In this document: piece by piece, positions 34,627 through 46,739 of the stretch
Numbering within the stretch: the first letter of the stretch is position 1
Layout: each line of letters begins with the position of its first letter
NCBI GenBank assembly: GCA_036023115.1
Contig: JAYKKT010000049.1
Span: 1,674,001 to 1,738,000, forward strand
Length of the DNA stretch: 64,000 nucleotides
Reading direction: 5' to 3'
DNA from: Brasenia schreberi
Lineage: Eukaryota; Streptophyta; Magnoliopsida; Nymphaeales; Cabombaceae
The notes under the pieces: model-generated
Database searches by the model: none
Told to the model about the DNA's origin: nothing
Seen by the model: the letters and a program-made list of their open reading frames with translations, nothing else
Position numbers and translations under genes: made by a program

Positions 34627-36621
34627 TTGGGAGATTTACGAAGTGCTTTTATTTTCAGGTTTTTGTTTGAATTAAAGTACTCCATTAAGATGGCAGGAAG
34701 GGGTGGTAGAGACTCTCATTCAAAGTCTGATGATCCAGCATGGCAATTGGGTATACCAGTTGAGGGTTCAAGGTTAAAAATCATATGTTTATTTTGTGAA
34801 AAGGTGGTTAGTGGTGGAATTTCAAGGTTGAAACACCACCTAGCAGGAACCAGGAAAGAAGTTGCTCTATGCACAGGCAGAGTTAGAAGTGTGCCAGAAG
34901 GTATTAAATGGCAATGCTTGCAGATGATTGAGAGCATACAGGAAAGGAGACAACAAAAGGATGATTTCCATATGTGTGAAGAAGCTAATGATGCTACTGT
35001 CACTGGAGTTGGATTCATTGATAGTTTGCCTTAAGATGCTACAACAGATATTGATAGTAGCAGTTCGCGAGCACCTAGCAGGAGAAATAGGGTTACAACT
35101 GAAGACTTTGGAGGTGGCAGAAGAGGAAGTTCAGGAAGGAGTAGAGGAAGAGCTTCTTCTTCTAGCATACATTCGTTCTTTCCTCCTTCCACTACACCTG
35201 GTGCTCAGCCAGGAATTCGTGCTGCTATGGCTTCAGAACAACTGCATGATCAAGCAGACCTTGCAGTGGGCAGATGGTTTATGATGCATGCATTCTATTT
35301 AATGCATGCAAAAAGTTTTCATTTTCAAGCAATGGCAGATGCAATTGCTAACATTGGTCCAAGATATAGGATGCCCTCTTATCAGAAGTTGAGAGGGAAG
35401 ATATTAGATCAGACCGTCATTGAAGTGCAGCAATATTGTTCGACTTTAAGACAATCGTGGAAGGAAACAGGATGCACTATCATGGCAGATGGATGGATTG
35501 ATAGGCGAGGAAGGGCATTGCTAAACTTTCTTGTATATTGTCATCCTAAAGGACTCATGTTTTTGAGATCTCTAGATATGTCAGAGGAGAGGCACACTAC
35601 AGAGATCCTATGAGAGGAATTTGATAAGGTTATACAGGAGGTTGGGCTAGAAAATGTAGTCCAATTGATTGCAGATGGAAAGGAGTTAGCTGATATTTAT
35701 GGGACTTTGACATCATGTGCAGCCCATTGTTTAGATCTCATCCATGAGGACATTGGTGAGATAGATGAAATAAAGATAGCAACTAAGTGTTGCCAAGATA
35801 TTACAAAATTCATTTACAACCATGCATTTGTTTTGTGTATGATGAGGAGATACATAGAAGGTGCAGAGCTTCTTCGCACAGCTGCAACTCGGTTCGCAAC
35901 AAACTTATTATTTGTATAGAGTATTGTGAGACAGAAGCAAGCTTTAAAGAGAATGTTCTCCTCAGATGAGTGACAATAATTTGCAGAGTTACCTCAAAAC
36001 AGAAGGAACAGAAAGTTGAATGAGATTGCAGAAACGGTTTTTAGAAGTTCATTTTGGAATGCATATATCAGATTATTGAAAATTACTTGTCCTTTAGTGA
36101 AAGTTTTGAGATTGGCTGACAGCGAGGAGAAACCATCTTTATGAAGCCATGGACAGGGCAAAAAAAGCAATCAGAAATAACTTTAATGAAAAAAAAAGAG
36201 ATTATGTGCCCGTGTGGAAAATAATTGATAGTAGATGGAATAAACAATTGCATCAGCCTATTCATGTAGCAGCCTACAATCTAAACCCATCATTGAGGTA
36301 CTCAGCAACCTTTAAAAGGGACGGTGAGGTTAATCGAGGAATCATTGAATGCATCGACAGATTAGTCCCTGATAAGAGCATAGTAGATGCGATACATCGA
36401 GAGATGGAGATATATGATAATGCTCTTCACTTGATGGGTTTGCTTGTTGCAATTCGCAACCGCAGTACGATGCGTCCAGGTAAATTGTTTATTTTCATAT
36501 TTAAGTTTCATCTTACATTACTGTGGATTATGTCTATAATGTTTGTCTTTTTCTACAGATGTTTGGTGGAACAGGTTTGGAACTGATTGTCCAAACCTTA
36601 AAGATTTTGCAGTGAGAGTCT
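34627..36621 (+). pseudogene. hAT-2 transposase, N-terminal and central part
   Basis: The BED zinc finger near 34690-34900 contains IICLFCEKVVSGG and RLKHHLAGT, giving the C-x2-C and H-type pairs. An RG/S-rich linker follows (35100-35160). The DUF659-like catalytic start has GRWFMMHAF, ADGWIDRRGRALLNF and SLDMSEERHT. A later Asp-bearing segment is deleted relative to hAT-3: NVVQLIADGKELADIY lacks the TDNAANYKA stretch. The RNase-H-like C-half (CAAHCLDLI, IDSRWNKQLH) continues with stops at 35034, 35611 and 35919. The final exon pair is cut by the Tat insertion at 36622. Confidence 0.85.
36617..36621. repeat. Target duplication AGTCT, left (right copy 48294-48298)
   Basis: AGTCT flanks the Tat block on both sides, and hAT-2 coding sequence reads continuously once one copy plus the block is removed (GCAGTGAGAGTCT then TAAGCCAAACC, as in hAT-3). 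Confidence 0.9.
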
Positions 36622-37379
36622 TCTAGACACCGAAAATTCTCACTTCTGGTTCTTAGGCCTGAAGTGAACCTTTTCACAATCTACTTCGCTTTATGGGTGT
36701 GCCAGCTAGTTTACTTTAACTAGCAAAGTATGTTTTGAAATAATCTGACTTTTTAAAGGCAATTATAGGCAAGCGAGATTTTTACGTCGCAGACCTTGCA
36801 CCGATGCGCAAGGGTCAGTCTGTACGCTTAGAGACTTCGTTTTGAAACAAGTTTAACTCAAAATATATTTTAAATGAAGAAGTGTTTTAAAACCTTTTGA
36901 AAACCATGCACTTGGGCGATTTTGATTTTACAAGGGGCCAGACAACCCTAGGTCTTTCAATTTAATCTACTTAGGCACGATGTGCGTGCATCGAAATAGC
37001 CTAAGTCTTGGCGTGTTTGCGCGATCGATTCGGGATTTGCTTCGATGCAGGTATGCACTCTAGCTCGAGTATGGCGAGTATGCAATGCAACTCACATAAC
37101 TCTAAGGGAAAACCCGAATTGAAAGACAATGCGGAAGGGAAATGACTTAATGTAAATGGCAAAAGGGAAATTGCAAAAGAGAAATATGGCTATATCTTAA
37201 GAGCGGAAAGGCTCAATTGTGCAAGTGTGTGTAGTGTATATATGGAAAGACTACGCACACAGCTGAACCTTTAAACCCAAATCTTAAAGACATAGCCAAA
37301 GGGAAATACTTATAATATATATGAGCCCGAAGGTCGCCAACGTGTGCGTGGGTGTTGTGTGTATATGTAAAGACAACTC

Positions 37380-37750
37380 ACATGACTTGTAATGTAAACC
37401 CAAATATAATTGCAATATGGCCTTGACTAAGGTCTTGGGAGTAAGAGCGAAAGCTCAATGTGTGTGAGTGTAGAATTGAAATGCTACGCACACAACTTGA
37501 ATTTAAACACCCAAAACGAAATTGCAAAATGGCCCTTACTAGGGTCTTGGGAGTAAGAGCGAAAGCTCAATGTGTGTGAGTGTGGAATTGAAAGACCACG
37601 CACACAACTTGAATTAACACCCAAATGAAATTCCAATACGGCCCTTACTAGGGTCTTGGGAGTAAGAGCGAAAGCTCAATGTGTGTGAGTGTAGAATTGA
37701 AATGCTACGCACACAACTTGAATTAAAACCCATGCAGCTTAATATATATA
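37380..37750. repeat. 110-bp tandem repeat, three units (left LTR)
   Basis: The GTCTTGGGAGTAAGAGCGAA core occurs at 37432, 37543 and 37653, a spacing of 110-111 bp. The inverted counterpart at 47130-47560 has four units. Confidence 0.93.
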
Positions 37751-38039
37751 AGTATAACTATATCTTAAGGGCTTATTAGGCCCGTGTGTGTGTGTCAAAA
37801 TGGTGTGCAGCTAAGAGCGGAATGGCTCAAGTGCACCTGTGTGTTGGTGTGCCAAACCCCATTATTACAAGCGGGGGGAGACAACGCTCCATTATTACAA
37901 CCCCGTATCAAATTCAATTAAACATAAACAAGTTCATATAATAGACCAAGTTAAGGCACTTACATGTAACCGGTCCATCTTCAACTTGTTGGAATTTGGC
38001 TTCGTGGGTCGCCTTGGGAGGAGCTCCTTAGGTAGTATG

Positions 38040-39140
38040 TTGGCAGCAGGTAGGGGTGCTAGCCGTGTGGGATGTTGATGCTGGACGGATGATGGAGTGA
38101 CTAGGTGTGGCAGGTTAGGGGTGCTGGCTGGGCTGGGAAGAGGGAGCTAAGGGAAGGTAGGTTAGGTGTTGGAAATGGCTGAATGGGTGAAGAAGAGGTG
38201 GCAGGTGGTGGCAGGTCGTGTTCGGTTGGGGGAGATGGGAGAGGGATGGTGATAGTGGTGCAGTCAGGTGATGGAAGGGCAGGTGGATGGGTGGAGATGT
38301 TGGGGCGGTCGAGTGATGGAGTGGCAGGTGTTGTGGGGTGGCGAGAGAAGGTGGAGGTGCTGGTGGAGTCGGCCTAGGGGATAAGATGGAGGAGAAGGAG
38401 AGGAGAGTGAGAGGTGGGACTAACCTAGGGGAAGCAATGGAGGGGAGCTGGCAGGTGGTGCCAATGGAAGAGGCTGGCTGGAGTGCTGGCCGAATCTCCT
38501 CTCAAGGGGCTAGCCAAGGTGGAATGATGGCCGAATCTCCTCTCAAGGGGCTAGCCAAGGTGGAATGAATGAGAGAGAGGGATCTTGATAGGTCGGCCTG
38601 GGGTATATGGGTGCAGGGATTTTTAGGTGGGGGCCACATGTGAGTGGCTGGCACAATGGGTGAGATGGTAGGTCGGTTCGGGGATGAGTGGCTGGGATTT
38701 TTAGGTGGGGGCCGCATGTGAGTGGTTGGCCCAATGGGTGAGATGGTAGGTCGGTTGGGGGGATGAGTGGCTGGGAGTGAAAGTAGGTTAGATATTTTAG
38801 GTGGGCTGGGATTTAAGGTGGGTTGCAACTAGTTTAGGTTTTAGGGAATGTTGTGGGCTAGGTTAGTGGTTTTAGGGTGGTTTGGTTAGGTGGGCTGGGT
38901 TTGGTTGGGGTAGGTCGGTTAGGGTGGCTGGGAATTAGGGGTTAGGGGCTAATTAGGTGGGTTAAGGTGGGATTAGGTTTAGTCTGCCTAGGGTCTTGGT
39001 GGTCTAGGTAGGTGGGGTGGGCTAGGTGAGGTCGGCTAGGTATGGCTTAGTGGTTTTGGGTGAGGGTGGCTAGGATTAGGTCAGGTTTAGGGGGGAATGG
39101 CTAGGTGAGGTGGGTTAGCTTAGGGCTAGGTTTAGAAGCA
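38040..39140. repeat. G-rich, strand-asymmetric LTR tract with tandem duplications
   Basis: Plus strand dominated by G and T, with many GGTTAGG, GGTGGG and GGCTGGG runs. It includes a 41-bp unit twice (from 38487 and 38528) and a 78-bp unit about twice (from 38616 and 38694). Open frames on both strands here are compositional. It has G-quadruplex potential. Confidence 0.85.
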
Positions 39141-39960
39141 TCCTCTTGGCCTTATCCATGGACCTAGTTGCAGCCAGGTTCATGTTGGTGCAGCCCCAGG
39201 TCAGGTGTAGGTGCATACAAGCTTAAACCCACACTCTTAGGCTAAACCCACATGATTAACCCAAAACTTGACACAAAAGTCAAGCCCACCAACTTTCTCA
39301 CTCATACTTTATCCCCCAATCTCTCTCTACCCAAGCTTTTCACGTGAATTCTTTGTGGGCCCCACCTCCATTTATGAGAAGGTGATGGGCCATAGATGTG
39401 GATATTGGATTGGATCTTTGGATCCAAATCGAAATGCATGCTTGGATTTAGATATGGATACATATGATCCAGATCCAATCCAAATATGATTTTCTGACTC
39501 CTTCATGGCGTTGCAAAACGGACGGTTTGTGCGGGGCCTGACAGCATTAGTACTCCGTCTTGCGTTGGGTCTTCGCCAACATTATCGTCCGCTCTTCTTC
39601 TCACCTTCCGAAAATCATTTTGACAAATTTATTGATAACAGGGGCTTGGATGTCCGAGATTTTGGGGATGATTCTGATACAAGAGTTGATGTGCCGGGCT
39701 TGAAATATGCTCCGGTTCCGGGCTCTCTTTTGCTTCTCTGGTCCTGCTTTCATCAGGCCAAGTCGCTTTCTGGGGTTTCAAAACACCTTTTTAAAGGTTT
39801 TAAAACTGTATAACATATATTTTTAAAACATATATAGTTTTAACATATGTACAGGGTTGCCTGGAAGGCTCCTGGGTTTCCAGACTCAAAATAGCCCTTT
39901 GGGGCTGCTTTTATAAAATCAGGTAATTTGAGAAAATCGTGGGATTTTGGGGTGTTTACA

Positions 39961-39975
39961 GATGCCCCTCTTTGG
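39961..39975 (-). promoter_or_regulatory. Tat polypurine-like tract
   Basis: On the minus strand GCCAAAGAGGGGCATC directly precedes TGTAAACACC. The position and purine content fit the plus-strand priming site of a minus-oriented element, which makes the left LTR the 3' LTR. Confidence 0.6.
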
Positions 39976-41099
39976 CATATGGCAAGGACGACAACACCCC
40001 TTTCGATGTCTCCCTAGATCTATCCACGAAAATATGGGATCGTCCCAATTTTTAGCAAAAATCTCTCTTTTAAACCCTGGTAGGAGGAGATATCACGCCA
40101 AAGGGATCCTATGGTTTCTGGTGCTAAACGGGATCATGTTATGCAGGTATTCATGCGTGGATATGCAGATGCATGACATGGATGAGACGCCAAGTATGGC
40201 GACCTCCCAGAGACCACATGACATGGTCGAACTCTTGAGACTTATGAAGGCCTACTGCTCCAAGTGAGTAGACCCTATGTTGCTCGATGTTCGATTTTTC
40301 AAAATCTATTTATAAAAGGGAAAACTGCTTTGAGCCTCAATCCTAAGGATCTCGAGCTCTTCGTGTTTGCCTTTGCTTGAGTCTTGACACTCGCTAATCT
40401 AGCGGAGGTTTTATAAGAAAATAAGCTATATTTCAAAATTCCTACGTCTTACTCGAAACGTCGATTTCTCAAACAAAATGAAATTCAAGTAAGTAAATCC
40501 TATTTTTACTTTAAGATTCCTTGAAATGAACCATATTTTACTTGGGATAAGCCAGGGATGGGACAGAGATACCACGGTCCCTTCTGAAGCGTCCCGTAGT
40601 TTAAGGCATAGAAGGCGGAAAACTGCTCTTTTTGAGCTTTTTGGCCTCTTTTCCTTTTTTTCATAGAGGGTCTCCCTTTGGGAGTATTTTTTCTTTAATC
40701 CCTCTTTTTCATAAGAGAATCGAATTTTTTTTTTATTCTGGTTTCTTTCTATGGGAAAGAGACCCTTGGTGGGGAATTCCCTTTGTTTTGGCCACGTTTT
40801 CCTTTTGGAAGGAGAAGAGAAGAGGGGAGGACTTATCCCAAGGTCACACTCGATTCATTACAGATCAGCCTATTTAGAAATAGCACGTACTACTTGCATG
40901 TATCTTGCTATATTGAACTAGGCCTTTCTTTGTAAGAAGAAGGATTTTGAAATGTAACCTCGTGTTTGGAAAACTCCACTCTTTCACAAGTGCGAATTCT
41001 CTCACTCAGGGTCACACAATTCGCCTTTGAACCTTACTTTTGAAGTTTTAAAGCAGTTATCCCTAAGGATTTTTGAAAACTGGGAATTTAACCCAAATC
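39976..41099 (-). other. Tat 3' untranslated region
   Basis: 1.1 kb between the integrase stop at 41100 and the polypurine-like tract. A few short open frames on the plus strand have no motif. Long noncoding stretches here are known in Tat elements. Confidence 0.55.
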
Positions 41100-42162
41100 C
41101 TACACATAATACTTCTTTAAGTATTGAATATTGATAGGATCTGCTAAATTCCTACCTTCGACATCGATCAACCAATATGAGTTGTTCGTGGTGGTTGCAC
41201 GTACAACATAGGGTCCATCCAACTTGGGGCGCCACTTTCCAAGTGGATGGGGGCCACGATAGTGGATGATTTTCAAAACCAGATCTCCTACTTCAAAGTG
41301 GCGAGGTCTCATGTGTTTGTCATAATGTCGGGCTATCCTTTGCCGGTATGCATGAGCATGATCCATAGCAAGGAGTCGCCTCTCATCTAGCAAATCTAGT
41401 TCGGCCATCCTAGCATGCTGAAGCGTCTCTAGGGGGAGGTCGAGTGCAATGGATGTATGGAATGAATGCAATTGTGTATGAATGGGAAGAATGGCGTTTG
41501 TGCCATAGACCAATTCGAATGGTGTGGCATTCGTGGGAGTCCAGATGGAAGTCCTATAAGCCCATAAGGCTTCATCTAGCTTCTCGGGCCACATCGTACC
41601 CTTCTCTAGAGTCTTCTCAATTATACTAATGAGAGTCTTATTCGTGGCTTCGACTTGTCGTTGCCTTGAGGGTAGTAGGGCGAAGAGAAGTGGTGAGTTA
41701 TGCCATACGTGTTGCACAACTTGACCATCCGCTCGTTTTTGAATGAGGTGTCATTATCAGACATAAGGTCTCTTAGAACCCCAAATCGAGCCAAGATATT
41801 CTTCCTAATGAAAGCCACCACATGTTGCCCCTGTACGTTGGTCAGGGAGATGGCTTCCACCCACTTGGAGAAATACTCAGTGGCTGCTAAAATGAACCTA
41901 TGCCCATTCGATGCCTTTGGAAAGATCGGGCCTACAATATCAAACGCCCATATGGTAAATGGCTAGGGGCTGACCACGGAATGCAATGAAGATGATGGGA
42001 TATGAATGGCGTGTTCATGCACTTGACATGGATGACACTTCCTAACATGATCGTGACAATTCTTTTCAGGGTGGACCAAAAATAGCCCGCTCCAAGTATT
42101 TTCATTACCATCATGTTGGCATTAACATGACCTCCACATTCTCCATCATGGAACTCATGCAT
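41100..42162 (-). pseudogene. Tat integrase
   Basis: Three overlapping minus-strand pieces. The zinc-binding N-terminal part (HEFHDGECGGH) is at 41932-42162. The catalytic core with SDNDTSFKN and FSSPYYPQGN is at 41621-41860. Further core with the catalytic Glu (QVEATNKTLI) and the C-terminal part RHFEVGDLVLKI, GKWRPKLDGPY and YLKKYYV lie at 41100-41717. Frameshifts separate them. It would insert the cDNA; here it is non-functional. Confidence 0.88.
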
Positions 42163-42179
42163 AACAGTCCTAGCCTCCT

Positions 42180-43097
42180 CTAGATCGACACATCTGAATA
42201 GGATGCCGGTAAAACTTTTTTGTATAAAACCCCACCCAGAATGGTGTATCGGGTAGAAATTTTTCGGATGAATGCCTTATCTTTGGATGTGACATCCTCA
42301 GCGAATCCCCTATTGTCTAGAAAACATTTGATGTCATAAAACCAAGGTTTTTCAACAGAATCAGGATTATTTTGGCAAATATCCAAATCGTGTGTGGATG
42401 GAGTGGGCGCATGCCATATCTCTAAGGATCGAGTCCCCAAAATGGGATCGACCTTTAGGGCTGAACCCAAGGAGGAGAGGGCATCGGCAATGCTATTATC
42501 CTCTCTTCCTACGTGTGTGAGTCTACAAGATTGGAATGACTCAACCAATCGAGTGGCCAACTCGTGATATGGAAGAAGTTTTTCATTACGTACTTGCCAA
42601 ATTTTCAAAACTTGGTTTATAACAAGGAGTGAATCTGCAAAGACCTCCATGCATGATGCCCCTAGAGTTTTCGAAATCCTTAAGCCTTGTATGAGTGCTT
42701 CATACTCAGCTATGAAGTTGGAACATTCGAAATCTAGGCGAATTGCTATGAGGATCTCACCCTTTTCAGGGGATATGAGGATGACCCCAGCACCAGCCCC
42801 TCGTTGGTTTCGTGCCCCATCGAAGTGCATCTTCCACACTTGGTTTTCGAAAGTGTTTGCCAAAATGTGGTTTTGAAAATGGTTTTGCAATATGCCTTCA
42901 TCAGGCATTTCACTAAATGTGGGATATGCGTCCTCCAGGGGGAACTCAGCCACGTAGTCAGTTAGGGCTTGCCCCTTAATGGAGATCTGATGATGGTATT
43001 TCAAGTCATACTCCATTAGAAGGAGTTGCCATTTGCCCAATCTACCAGTGAGAATGGGTTTTTCGAATAAGTGCTTGATTGGATCAAGCTTGGACAC
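42180..43097 (-). pseudogene. Tat RNase H region (with archaeal-like RNase H)
   Basis: A 305-codon open stretch. The tail of the reverse-transcriptase-linked RNase H (LLMEYDLKYH, IKGQALTDYVAEFP) is followed by the second RNase H typical of the Tat lineage: WKMHFDGARNQRGAGAGVIL with the catalytic Asp, then FIAEYEALIQGL with the Glu, FADSLLVINQV with the next Asp, and REDNSIADALSSLGS. A stop separates it from the reverse transcriptase. Confidence 0.88.
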
Positions 43098-43127
43098 TAT
43101 CCAGATCTCATGATCTAGAAAATAGTG

Positions 43128-44282
43128 TTAAAATTTTTGGCAGGCGCAAACTAGGGCCAAGCACGTCTTCTCCATGGCTTGATAATTCCTTTCATAAGCC
43201 AAGAGAGTTTTTGAAATATAATAGATGACATACTCCTTGTGGGTGTCATCCTCGCATTGAGCTAGCAATGCTCCCAAGGCATTCCCATGCACGGAAATGT
43301 AAAGCAAAAGAGGTTTTCCTTGCTTCGGAGGATTCAAAACAGGGGGATTAACTAGGTATGCCTTTAGTCTTTCAAATGACTTTTGGCAGTCGTCATCCCA
43401 TGAAAATTTCGTATCCTTCCTCAACAATTTGTTGAAGGGTTCGCATCTAGTCGCCAGGTTTGATATAAACCGGCGAATGGATTGTAATTGACCCTGGAGG
43501 CTACGAATCTGTGTGAGATTGGAGGGTGGAGCCATGTCTATGATGGCTCGACACTTAGAGGGGTCGACTTCTATACCCCTTTGGCTCACCATAAAGCCTA
43601 AGAGCTTTCCGCACTCTACTCCGAATACACATTTTTGAGGGTTTAGCTTTACTTTGTAAAGTCTAAGCCTTTCGAAAATCTTTTGTAAACATTCGATGTG
43701 AGTGCATCGGGTTTTGGATTTTATCAAGAGATCATCCACATACACTTCTACGAGCTCATGAATCTGATCATGGAAGATCGTGGTCATGGCTCTCTGGTAT
43801 GTTGCGTCGGCGTTTTTCAAACCAAGGGGCATGATTGTATAGCAGTACGTACTCCATAGGGTTGTGAACGCGGTCTTACCCTGATCTTGTGGACTTAATT
43901 TGATTTGATTATACCCTGAATAGCCATCCATGAACAAAAACATCTCGTGATTTGCAGTACTATCGACTATCAAATCTATGTTTGGTAAAGGATAATTATC
44001 CTTTGGAGTGGCCTTATTCAGGTTTCTGAAATCGATGCATATTCGAATCTTCCCATTTGTTTTTCGAACAACGATATTGGATAACCAATCAGAATACGCA
44101 ATGGGTTTTATAAATCTGGCTTTTAGCAGATCTTCTAAACCTTCTTTGACTTGTGCGTGTATATTCGGATGTATTTTCCTAAGCTTTTGCTTTATGGGTT
44201 TCACATCCGCATCTAAGAGAAGACGATGTTCGACAATACTGTGGTCTATGCCCGACATGTCTTCATACGTCCATGCAAACAC
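43128..44282 (-). pseudogene. Tat reverse transcriptase
   Basis: 384 uninterrupted codons: FAWTYEDMSGIDHSIVEH, YSDWLSNIVVRKTNGKIRIC, the catalytic FMDGYSGYNQI and EVYVDDLLIKS, then the start of RNase H (FSWDDDCQKSFERLK, LLLYIS, YAMEKTCLALV-like). The catalytic Asp residues are present. The frame ends prematurely relative to the pol polyprotein (stop near 43128), so the copy is inactive as a whole. Confidence 0.9.
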
Positions 44283-45423
44283 ATCTAAGTAGGTTCATAG
44301 AAATGCAATGAATGCTGATCTTTCATGCTCATGCAAACATGCGCCAACCTTAATGAGTTTGGGATTGGAATCACTCCCTAGGTTTACTTCTATGAAATCT
44401 CCTCCTACTAAAGTGGAAGGTCTTTCAAAATCGAGAATTTTATGAAATTCTGGGAGCTCAGAAGTGGGATCTTCCTCACTGGGCTTCGATCATTCTTGTG
44501 GTTTATAGACTAGAGGGAATTTGATGCGTGGATTTTCAAAAGACCTGGTTTTACACTTGAAATTTCAATTGATTTCAAAATTTTTGGTCTGGTTATACAG
44601 ACAACGTTTCTTTCGAAATCCTTTCCTTTTTTCCAAAGTCTTACCAGGAGCAGCTATGTACAAAATCTTTTTGGCATTTTGTAAATTTTTGATTTTTTTA
44701 TGCTTTTGCAAAATGAGAATTTTGGGAACTATACAAACTACTCCTTTATGGAGTTTTTGATTTTCTAATGTTTTTGGTTTTTGCACTTTTTCCATTTTTT
44801 CAATTTTGAGCTTTTCAAATGTTTTTGTATTTTTATAAAAGGGATCTTTCATGATACCTACAAAGGGAAAACACTACGGGTTAGACTCGGAATAAGAGGT
44901 CTAAATCGTAGGTTTCTTCTAGGGTAGGCTCCAGGGCACCCTTGACCCAGGTGGTCACAGGGGGTGGCTTTGGTGGTATTTTGGGAGTATAGCCGATCCC
45001 ATATCGGCTTGGATTGACCCTAGGAAATATGGGTTCTAGGAGACCCTGATTTTGTGCCCCTAGACTCTTATAAGGCACATAGCCCATGTTTAACAGCATG
45101 TTCCACGATTTTTTGTTTTTGGAGAAGTTTGAATATAAATCGTGATCCTGGAACTTGCTGTCGTCTATGTTGTGCACATAGGGCTTCTTGTCCAGGGATT
45201 TTGAAAATAAGGGATTTTTGGGTCTTCCTAGAAGGGTCAGAACTTTGAGGGGGCCAGCCTTGGGCAACCCCTTCACATACACGACCTTCCTAGGGTTTTT
45301 CAGTATGAGCCTTGGTGGCTCGAGCATGGTTTGCCCCAGTTTTACCTCATGGTTCTGGGAGCTTGACAAGCAGGGGGAATTTATGACCCCTTGGAGTTGA
45401 GAGTGACTCTCACCTAGGATCAC
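44283..45423 (-). pseudogene. Tat protease-RT linker with G-patch-like motif
   Basis: 44881-45423 is a 180-codon open stretch. It includes NMLLNMGYVPYKSLGAQNQG, which resembles the G-patch (GYxPGxGLGxxxQG) found in this linker in some plant Gypsy elements, with the key glycines partly replaced. 44565-44852 is lysine-rich low complexity. Stops lie between the pieces. Confidence 0.65.
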
Positions 45424-45925
45424 GACGACTTTGTCCCTGAAAGGGATCTTGACACACCTGAAAGGGATCTATCCCTCCCGTTTTCACGGGGAGTTCGATA
45501 GATCCTATTGGTCTAGACGCATTCCCATCGTATCCAGTGATAACGATGGGACTTGGATGAACGGATGTCAAGGTGACTCCGATTTGATTTGCCACATGAA
45601 GTGGAAGGATGTTGAACCCTCCTCCCCCATCGACAAGGCACCTATCCAGAGAGTGGTTATTTAGAACCACCTCGATATGTAGGGCCTGGTTATGGGACTC
45701 GTAGGGTCTATCTACATCGTCTTCCGAGAATACGATGGGCGTTTTAGCTCCTATAGAGGCCACTTGTTTGGACAAAGATTCAGGGGTAATGTTCGAACTA
45801 ACCCTTGCTCTTTCTAGAATTTTCTCTAACACTGGTCTATGCCTAGGGGAAGTTTGTATTAGCTCTAGGATGGACATATTGATAGAAATCTTTGAAAGAT
45901 GGTTTTCAAAATCATACACCTTCAA
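45410..45925 (-). pseudogene. Tat aspartic protease
   Basis: Retropepsin core CLVDGGGGFNILPLHVANQI followed by VITGYDG and IELPV. The Asp-Gly-Gly form of the active site is common in Tat elements. Upstream it holds HRPVLEKILERARV. The frame ends in LTR-like noise at 45410. Confidence 0.85.
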
Positions 45926-46027
45926 AACGACATTTTCTTTGTCCGTTTTTTACGAAACTCTAGGAATACATGCTTTTGAGGGGCCAGGCACACTGACCAC
46001 CTTTTTAGCACTTTGTAGATGTGGGGG

Positions 46028-46639
46028 TTAATAGATCCTCCCGGATCTTGTCACCTCCCCCACGATCAACCTAGGTTTCGTACTAATCATGGCTCTAATC
46101 GAGAGATTTGGAGCACCTTGAATGGTTAACACTGGTTTAACCGAGGACGGAACTCTTGGTGGTCCCCGAATGACTACTTGGGCGGGTTTCTTGTAAAGGA
46201 TAAGAGTAGACGCACAAGTAGATGAACCAGACTCACATGCATGCGCTAGATTCTTTAAAATTGTAAGAGCACATACCTCTTTTCCCTTCCCACTAGTACA
46301 TGCGTGCTTGGGAAAGGGTTCTTTGAAGATAGCTTGGGCAGGCTCAGGTTCTTCAGCGACCTGGAGCTGGCCTTCTGCTATCAAGTTCTCAATTTTATTA
46401 ATGAGGGAGAAGCACCGCCTTGTGTCATGGCCTTTGAGCCGATGATACTTGTAGAACTTGTTTAAAAACCCTCCCTTCGAAGTGACTCCCTCAGGAATCT
46501 CGGGGAGTTCGATCATGCCTTGGGCAAGTAGGAGGTCTAGGACCTCCGACACAAGTTGCCCCAACGGAGTATACTCCCGTCTTTCGAAGGGTTTTTGAAA
46601 ACTCCTCTCCTTTTTATTTTCAGGTTTTTGAAAACCCAT
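46028..46639 (-). pseudogene. Tat gag, C-terminal fragment
   Basis: 203 codons: YTPLGQLVSEVLDLLLAQG, then a zinc-knuckle-like FYKYHRLKGHDTRRCFSL (C-H-H-C type with the first Cys replaced by Tyr), then KIENLIAEGQL. The N-terminal two thirds of gag are missing. Upstream sequence switches abruptly to the inverted LTR piece near 46640-46740. Confidence 0.85.
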
Positions 46640-46739
46640 CTCAGCCCCTAGCTAAGCTTTTACCCTTAACCTTCCACCACCTAGCTAGCCCCTAACCTGC
46701 CACAACATCACCTAACATTCCCCTTTGCTGCATTACCAC

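Larger units (their letters stand above)
36622..39960 (-). repeat. Tat 3' LTR (left), about 3.3 kb
   Basis: Inner end on the minus strand starts TGTAAACACCCC next to a purine-rich tract. The outer end at 36622 is TCTAGACACC (CA of the LTR end changed to GA on the minus strand). The ends form an imperfect inverted repeat of roughly 20 bp. It contains a 110-bp tandem repeat (37380-37750), a strongly G-rich strand-asymmetric tract (about 38040-39140) and smaller tandem duplications. Length is in the range known for Tat elements. Confidence 0.75.

Noticed and set aside
37380..37750. CRISPR-like array
   Set aside because: The units are contiguous 110-bp tandem copies without unique spacers, in a plant LTR.
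38183..38828. Glycine/valine- or proline-rich open frames on both strands
   Set aside because: By-products of the G-rich LTR tract and its tandem duplications.
38040..39140. Interstitial telomere array
   Set aside because: GGTTAGG and TTTAGGG words are scattered and irregular, not a phased array, and the tract belongs to an LTR.
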